From an uncultured Amaricoccus sp. (GTDB taxonomy: Bacteria > Pseudomonadota > Alphaproteobacteria > Rhodobacterales > Rhodobacteraceae), in assembly GCF_937858865.1 (NCBI RefSeq), contig NZ_CALLYO010000161.1, positions 1-13,117 of the forward strand: 13,117 nucleotides of DNA, in the 5' to 3' direction. Below, piece by piece: positions 6,490-13,117 of the stretch; position 1 is the first letter of the stretch; each line of letters opens with the position of its first letter. A model generated the notes under the pieces. That model saw only the letters and a list, made by a program, of their open reading frames with translations. It searched no databases and had not been told where the DNA came from. Made by a program: the position numbers and the translations under genes.

Positions 6490-6529
6490 AAAAACAACGA
6501 CAGGGCCGGGTGGGCACGCGTGCCCACCC
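6490..6529 (-). terminator. Palindrome plus T-run, candidate ribD terminator
   Basis: A perfect 22-bp palindrome with 11-base arms (GGGTGGGCACG) occupies 6508-6529. On the minus strand it is followed, after about 12 bases, by TTGTTTTTG (6498-6490), so it could act as an intrinsic terminator for the nrdR-ribD transcript, though the T-run is further away than usual. On the plus strand it could also block read-through from the wza-like gene. It shares the core GCACGCGTGC with the palindrome at 1633-1658. Confidence 0.5.
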
Positions 6530-6569
6530 CGTGCCCACCCCGTGCCCATCCCGTGCCCATCCCGTGCCC
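6520..6569. repeat. 11-bp tandem array, G-quadruplex motif on the ribD strand
   Basis: Four head-to-tail copies of GTGCCCAYCCC (two with C, then two with T at the variable position; 6520-6530, 6531-6541, 6542-6552, 6553-6563) are followed by a partial fifth copy that runs up to the ribD stop codon. The first copy includes the right arm of the 22-bp palindrome. On the minus strand the array reads as nine runs of three or four G separated by 1-3 bases (6569-6523), a strong G-quadruplex motif located in the ribD 3' untranslated region. It is non-coding. Confidence 0.85.
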
Positions 6570-6571
6570 GG

Positions 6572-7690
6572 TCAGGCGCGGCGCCGCCAGCAGCTCCGGA
6601 GGTCGGGGCCGATCGGGGCCACCTCGACCAGGCTGAAGCGGGGGGCGAGCTGGAGCGCGGCGACCTCGAGGCCGCCGACCACCGGGATGGCGGATTCGCC
6701 GAGGACGACGCCGGCGGTGTAGCAGACGATCTCGTCGACGAGCTCGGCCTCGATCAGTCCCGCCGCCAGCCGCCCGCCGCCCTCGCAGAGGACGCGGGTG
6801 AGCCCGCGCTGCCCGAGGAGCTGCAGCAGCGCGGCGAGGTCCATCTCGACCTCGGGGGTATAGGGCACCTCGATCAGCTCGGCGCCGAGCTCGGTCCAGG
6901 CGGCGCGGCGGTCCTCCTCGGCCTCGTCGTCGTGGCAGAGCCAGAGCGGGACCTCGCGGGCGGTCTGCGCCAGGTAGCCGTCCCGCGGCAGCGAGAGCGC
7001 CCCGCTCACCACCACCCTGACCGGGTGGCTGTCCTCGATGCCGAGGCCGCGCACGTTGAGCTTCGGATCGTCGCTCCGCACCGTCCCCGCGCCGACCAGC
7101 ACCGCGTCCGACTGCGCCCGCATCAGGTGCACCTCCGACCGCGCCCGCGGCCCGGTGATCCAGCGGCTCTCGCCGGTGCCGGTGGCGATGCGCCCGTCCA
7201 GCGAGGCCGCCATCTTCAGCGTCACCATCGGCCGGCCGGTGGTCATGCGCGTCAGGAAGCCGCGGTTGACCGTCTCGGCCTCGGCGGCGAGGCAGCCGAC
7301 CTCGACGGCGATGCCGGCCGCCCGCAGCGCGGCGAGCCCGGCGCCGTTCACCCGCGGATCCGGATCCTCCACCGCCACCACCACGCGCGCCACCCCGGCG
7401 GCGATGAGCGCATCGGTGCAGGGCGGGGTGCGGCCGGTGTGGGAGCAGGGCTCGAGCGTCGTGTAGACCGTGGCGCCCCGCGCCCGCGGCCCGGCCGCGG
7501 CCAGCGCCAGCGCCTCGGCGTGCGGCCGGCCGCCGTCGGCGGTGCGGGCGCGGCCGACCACCGTCGCGCCGTTCACGATGACGCAGCCCACTGTCGGGTT
7601 GGGCCAGACCCGGCCGAGCCCGCGCCGCGCCAGCCCGAGCGCCGCGCGCATCCAGCCCTCGTCGCGGGCGGCCTGGCCGGGCGTGCTCAC
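6572..7690 (-). CDS. ribD: Bifunctional pyrimidine deaminase/reductase RibD
   Basis: RibD deaminates 2,5-diamino-6-ribosylamino-4(3H)-pyrimidinone 5'-phosphate and then reduces the ribosyl side chain with NADPH, the second and third steps of riboflavin synthesis. In the 372-residue product the N-terminal cytidine-deaminase-like domain carries HAE (H57, E59) and PCSHTGRTPPC with C82 and C91, which together bind the catalytic zinc. The reductase domain starts at about residue 150 with TLKMAASLDGRIATGTGESRWITG and LVGAGTVRSDDPKLNVR, and contains CEGGGRLAAGLIEAELVDE near its end. Length is normal for the family. The start is a GTG at 7690, four bases after the nrdR stop codon, with GGGAAG about 9 bases upstream inside nrdR. 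It is co-transcribed with nrdR and separated from ribE by the oppositely oriented wza-like gene. Confidence 0.95.
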   Translation of the reverse strand: MSTPGQAARDEGWMRAALGLARRGLGRVWPNPTVGCVIVNGATVVGRARTADGGRPHAEALALAAAGPRARGATVYTTLEPCSHTGRTPPCTDALIAAGVARVVVAVEDPDPRVNGAGLAALRAAGIAVEVGCLAAEAETVNRGFLTRMTTGRPMVTLKMAASLDGRIATGTGESRWITGPRARSEVHLMRAQSDAVLVGAGTVRSDDPKLNVRGLGIEDSHPVRVVVSGALSLPRDGYLAQTAREVPLWLCHDDEAEEDRRAAWTELGAELIEVPYTPEVEMDLAALLQLLGQRGLTRVLCEGGGRLAAGLIEAELVDEIVCYTAGVVLGESAIPVVGGLEVAALQLAPRFSLVEVAPIGPDLRSCWRRRA

Positions 7691-7694
7691 CGGA

Positions 7695-8165
7695 TCAGTC
7701 TTCCCGGCCGACCGGCGCCGGCCGAAGCTCGGAGACGAAGTCCTCGAAGTCGTCCGCCGCCTGGAAATTCTTGTAGACGCTGGCGAAGCGGACGTAGGCC
7801 ACGGTATCGATCCGCGCCAGCGTCTCCATGACGATGGCGCCGATGGTGTCGGACGGAATATCCGTCTCCCCCATCGACTCGAGCCGCCGCACGATGCCGG
7901 AGATCATCTGGTCGAGCCGCTCGCTCTCGATCGGGCGCTTCTGCATCGCGATCCTGATCGAGCGCTCGAGCTTGTCGCGGTCGAACGGCTCGCGCTTGCC
8001 GCTCTTCTTGATGACGACGAGGTCGCGCAGCTGCACCCGCTCGTAGGTGGTGAAGCGGCCGCCGCAGGCCGGGCAGAAGCGCCGGCGGCGGATGGAGACA
8101 TGATCCTCGGCAGGACGGCTGTCCTTCACCTGGGTGTCGATATTGCCGCAGAACGGACAGCGCAT
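7695..8165 (-). CDS. nrdR: Transcriptional repressor NrdR
   Basis: NrdR is a nucleotide-sensing repressor of ribonucleotide reductase genes; it binds ATP/dATP through an ATP-cone and DNA at NrdR boxes in nrd promoters. The 156-residue product has the N-terminal zinc ribbon with four cysteines (C3, C6, C31, C34; MRCPFCG and [13 protein letters not shown]) and the ATP-cone domain from about residue 48 ([21 protein letters not shown]) to about 138 ([13 protein letters not shown]). All expected family residues and length are present. The ATG at 8165 gives the invariant MRCPFC start and has GGGGAG 4 bases upstream. It is the first gene of an nrdR-ribD unit; this pairing is widespread in proteobacteria and does not by itself imply functional linkage. 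Confidence 0.96.
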   Translation of the reverse strand: MRCPFCGNIDTQVKDSRPAEDHVSIRRRRFCPACGGRFTTYERVQLRDLVVIKKSGKREPFDRDKLERSIRIAMQKRPIESERLDQMISGIVRRLESMGETDIPSDTIGAIVMETLARIDTVAYVRFASVYKNFQAADDFEDFVSELRPAPVGRED

Positions 8166-8199
8166 GCCTCTCCCCGACCCTGTTCACGCTCACGGAGCC

Positions 8200-8236
8200 T
8201 TGACCACAGTATAGGCGGCCGTCAACTGCTTGAGTA
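8200..8236 (-). promoter_or_regulatory. Candidate nrdR promoter with flanking TTGAC inverted repeat
   Basis: On the minus strand TATACT (8213-8208) is a good -10 hexamer, with TACTCA (8236-8231) as a weak -35 at 17 bases; the start would be near 8201, about 35 bases before nrdR. An inverted repeat TTGAC (8200-8204) / GTCAA (8221-8225) brackets the -10 and could be an operator. Neither matches a site I can name. Confidence 0.35.
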
Positions 8237-8333
8237 GCGCTTTCGTGCCCTCACAAGATAGGCTCGCAGGCGCCGCGCTCGCGCGCAAGACGGACTGGCC
8301 GGGCGGGGCCCGCGCCGCCGCCTTCCGGCGAGG

Positions 8334-8361
8334 CTGTCATCGCCCGCGGCGATGGTCTAGC
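8334..8361 (+). promoter_or_regulatory. Candidate MscS-gene promoter with inverted repeat in the spacer
   Basis: CTGTCA (8334-8339) and TCTAGC (8356-8361), 16 bases apart, are moderate -35/-10 matches ending about 30 bases before the ATG. The spacer region carries a perfect inverted repeat, CATCGCC (8338-8344) / GGCGATG (8348-8354), with a 3-base centre, the placement expected of an operator for a repressor. Confidence 0.35.
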
Positions 8362-8391
8362 GTCTGCGGGGCTTCACCGGCCGTGGATTCG

Positions 8392-10089
8392 ATGATGCGG
8401 TCTCTCCAGGCACTCGCGCGGCTCGCCGCCCTCCTTCTCGTCGGACTGATGCCGGTGGTCGCGCCGGCGCAGGCACCGGCGCCGTCGGGCTTCGTCTCGC
8501 CGCTCGAGCCGGTCGACATCTCGAGCCCGCGCGCGACCTTCACCTCGGTCACCGCGCTCGGGCGCGAGCTCGATGCGGCCTTCGCGAGCTATCTCGAGGC
8601 GCCGAGCGTCGCCGGGCAGCGGCGGATCCGGCAGGTCCTCGCGCGCGCCGACCGGCTGTTCGACCTCTCGGCGACGCCGGCCGCGCTGCGCGGCGAGGCG
8701 GGGACGGCCGCCTTCGGCACGCTGAAGGACATCCTGATGCGGCTGCCCGCGATCGATCCGGCGAGCCTGCCGGGCGATCCGGCCACGGCGCCGGAGGCGG
8801 TGCGCCTGCCGGGCACCGACATCGCCATCGCCCGCGTCGCCGAGGGGCCGGACCGCGGCAGCTTCCAGTTCTCCGCCGCGACGGTCGACCGCCTGCCCGG
8901 GTTCCATGCGCTGGTGATCGACCTGCCGATCCTCAACCCCGCCCCCTACGAGAGCTGGCGCGCCGAGCAGATCCGCTTCGCCGGGCCGCTGGTGCCCGGC
9001 GCGCTGGTGCAGGCGATGCCGGCCCCGCTCGAGGCGGTGGTGCTCGGGACGCCGGCCTGGAAGCTGCTCGCCGCCGTCCTCGTCCTCGGCGCCGCCACCT
9101 GGCTCGGCGTGCTCTGGGCGAGCTTCGCGCTGCGCCGCGGGCGGCGGGCCGGGCCGATCCCGGCCCAGGCGTGGCGGCTTTCGGTGCCGCTGGTCGCCGC
9201 CTGCCTGGCGCTCGTCGCGCGCGCCTATCTCCTCGGCCAGGTGAACCTCACCGGCCTCGCCTTCCACATCGTCCAGGCGCTGACCCTCGCCGTGGTCGTC
9301 CTCGCCGCGGCGCTGGCGGCGCGCCTGCTCATCACGCTGATCGGCGAGCTCGTGATCGCGACGCGCGGCATCTTCGAGACGAGCTACGACGTCCACCTGC
9401 TGCGTCTCGTCTGCCGCGTCTCCGGGCTGGCGGCGGCGGGGGCGGTCGTCGTCTACGGCGCGAACAGCCTCGGGGTGCCGCTCCTCGGCCTGGTCGCCGG
9501 CGTGGGGGTCGGGGGCCTCGCGCTCGCCCTCGCGGCGCAGTCGACGGTCGAGAACCTGTTCGGCGGGGTCTCGATCTTCGCCGACCGGCCGTTCCGGGTG
9601 GGCGACTACATCATCTTCGCCGGCGGCCAGGGCTACGTGGAATCGATCGGGCCGCGCTCGACGCGCATCCGTGCCGAGGACGGGATGCAGATCACCGTGC
9701 CGAACGCCGATCTCGCCAAGATGCAGGTCACGAACAAGACCTGCCGCGACGCCACGCTCTTCGAGCATGTCGTGCGCTTCACCTACGAGGCGACGCCGGA
9801 GCAGCTGGCGGAATTCGCCCGCCGCACGCTCGCCGCGCTCGCGGCCCACCCGCTCGACGGCGCGGCGCCGGTGCCGCCGCGGGTGCGCATCGTCGGGCTC
9901 GGCGACTTCTCGATCGACGTGCAGGTGCATGCCGAGCTGCTGGCGCGCGGCGAGGACGACTTCTACCGGCTGCAGGAGCTGCTCCTGCTCGAGATCGTGG
10001 CGATCGCCGGGAGCGTCGGCCTCGCCTTCGCCTTCCCGACCCAGACGCTGCAGGTGGCGCGCGCCTCGGCCGCGCCGGCACTCGCCTGA
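8392..10089 (+). CDS. MscS-family mechanosensitive ion channel
   Basis: The 565-residue protein belongs to the MscS family of membrane-tension-gated channels that release solutes on osmotic downshock. A signal peptide (about 1-28, ending APAQA) precedes a soluble, presumably periplasmic domain (about 29-220) that I do not recognise. Hydrophobic segments follow at about 223-245, 263-282, 291-322 and 338-360, then the Gly/Ala-rich pore helix GLVAGVGVGGLALALAAQST (about 366-385) and the signature DRPFRVGDYI, which opens the cytoplasmic beta domain (ITVPNADLAKMQVTN). It is larger than E. coli MscS (286 aa), and the extra N-terminus and helices place it with the larger MscS-like channels. ATGs at 8392 and 8395 are adjacent; the longer in-frame reading from a TTG at 8230 adds Arg-rich sequence in front of the signal peptide and is rejected. 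Stimulus and ion preference cannot be inferred. Confidence 0.92.
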   Translation: MMRSLQALARLAALLLVGLMPVVAPAQAPAPSGFVSPLEPVDISSPRATFTSVTALGRELDAAFASYLEAPSVAGQRRIRQVLARADRLFDLSATPAALRGEAGTAAFGTLKDILMRLPAIDPASLPGDPATAPEAVRLPGTDIAIARVAEGPDRGSFQFSAATVDRLPGFHALVIDLPILNPAPYESWRAEQIRFAGPLVPGALVQAMPAPLEAVVLGTPAWKLLAAVLVLGAATWLGVLWASFALRRGRRAGPIPAQAWRLSVPLVAACLALVARAYLLGQVNLTGLAFHIVQALTLAVVVLAAALAARLLITLIGELVIATRGIFETSYDVHLLRLVCRVSGLAAAGAVVVYGANSLGVPLLGLVAGVGVGGLALALAAQSTVENLFGGVSIFADRPFRVGDYIIFAGGQGYVESIGPRSTRIRAEDGMQITVPNADLAKMQVTNKTCRDATLFEHVVRFTYEATPEQLAEFARRTLAALAAHPLDGAAPVPPRVRIVGLGDFSIDVQVHAELLARGEDDFYRLQELLLLEIVAIAGSVGLAFAFPTQTLQVARASAAPALA

Positions 10090-10155
10090 GCGAGCAAGCG
10101 AGCGAAATCAACCCGATAAGGCCGCGCGCTCGCCTGCCGCCCGACCCGAATGCCC

Positions 10156-10184
10156 TTGCGGCCGCCCTGCCCGCGGCCTATAGT
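10156..10184 (+). promoter_or_regulatory. Promoter of gyrA
   Basis: TTGCGG (10156-10161), exactly 17 bases, then TATAGT (10179-10184) is the best sigma-70-type promoter in the window. Transcription should begin near 10191, giving a leader of about 25 bases before the proposed TTG start of gyrA. Confidence 0.65.
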
Positions 10185-10215
10185 CCCGGCCTGAGCAGAT
10201 ACTCCCGGATTTTCC

Positions 10216-12951
<2,736 letters not shown>

Positions 12952-13117
12952 GCGCGGGAGAAGGGCTCGCTCCCTCCTGCACGGCATCGCCCGCGATGAG
13001 CACGGCCGAGGGCAACGGCGATGCTCGAGAGCGGATTTCGCGCGCGAAACCTAGAGCAAGTTATTGTTCTAGCTGGTTATTTTTGTCAGCTTTAACCCGC
13101 TCTTCACACTACACGAC
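12952..13117. other. Intergenic sequence after gyrA, no gene seen
   Basis: I see no coding sequence here. The first half stays GC-rich with small inverted repeats (for example GCATCGCC 12984-12991 and GGCGATGC 13017-13024). A perfect 14-bp palindrome (TTTCGCGCGCGAAA, 13036-13049) follows, and then base composition falls to about 42% GC for the last 67 bases. Confidence 0.5.
13051..13084 (+). terminator. Candidate intrinsic terminator downstream of gyrA
   Basis: CTAGAGCAA (13051-13059) and TTGTTCTAG (13064-13072) form a 9-bp stem with one G-U pair and a GTTA loop, followed after four bases by TTATTTTT (13077-13084). The order stem then T-run suits termination of plus-strand transcripts, but the stem is AT-rich and lies about 100 bases after the gyrA stop codon, so it may instead be a regulatory or mobile-element end. 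Confidence 0.4.

Noticed and set aside
6520..6569. CRISPR-like array
   Set aside because: Units are 11 bases, directly abutting with no spacers, and no cas gene is nearby.
8374..9930. 518-codon open frame antisense to the MscS-type gene
   Set aside because: Low-complexity Arg/Asp/Glu-rich product with no family resemblance; the sense strand is a clear channel gene.
10081..10094. CTCGC/GCGAG hairpin over the stop codon of the MscS-type gene as terminator
   Set aside because: Five-bp stem overlapping the coding end and no T-run; likely chance in GC-rich sequence.
13083..13111. Promoter TTGTCA followed by a -10 at the right edge
   Set aside because: The -35 is fair but no acceptable -10 hexamer lies at 16-18 bases before the window ends.

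Overview
This 13.1 kb window is very GC-rich, uses almost only G/C-ending codons, and looks like core chromosome of an alphaproteobacterium, most likely a Rhodobacterales/Paracoccaceae-type organism. The basis is the protein sequences (HADMHQGN-type UbiB, a RibB fused to a metal-less GTP cyclohydrolase II-like domain, an alphaproteobacterial GyrA with an acidic insertion) and the nrdR-ribD ... ribE-ribB-ribH-nusB gene neighbourhood. I see no IS element, phage, plasmid, CRISPR or tRNA/rRNA gene. Species cannot be named from the sequence.

Layout, left to right: ubiB (+, ubiquinone biosynthesis); doxX-family membrane protein (-); the block nusB-ribH-ribBX-ribE (-, transcribed right to left: riboflavin synthase, DHBP synthase, lumazine synthase, transcription factor NusB); a Wza-like polysaccharide export lipoprotein (+) standing alone; ribD and nrdR (-, transcribed nrdR then ribD, 4 bases apart); an MscS-family mechanosensitive channel with an exported N-terminal domain (+); gyrA (+). 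The last ~165 bases after gyrA hold no recognisable gene and become markedly AT-richer.

The riboflavin genes present (ribD, ribE, ribBX, ribH) cover every dedicated step to riboflavin except a functional GTP cyclohydrolase II: the C-terminal half of the RibB protein is homologous to that enzyme but has no cysteines where the zinc ligands should be, so a separate ribA must exist elsewhere. The wza-like gene on the opposite strand splits the riboflavin genes into two transcription units.

There are exactly two convergent gene junctions (ubiB/doxX and wza/ribD). Each carries a long perfect palindrome and both palindromes share the ten-base core GCACGCGTGC. The second is extended by an 11-base tandem array that, on the ribD strand, gives nine closely spaced G-tracts just after the ribD stop codon, a strong G-quadruplex motif that overlaps one arm of the palindrome. 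This is the most unusual structure seen. I found no convincing undescribed multi-gene system; the coding content is ordinary housekeeping. Three genes (ribH, ribD, gyrA) appear to start at TTG or GTG.
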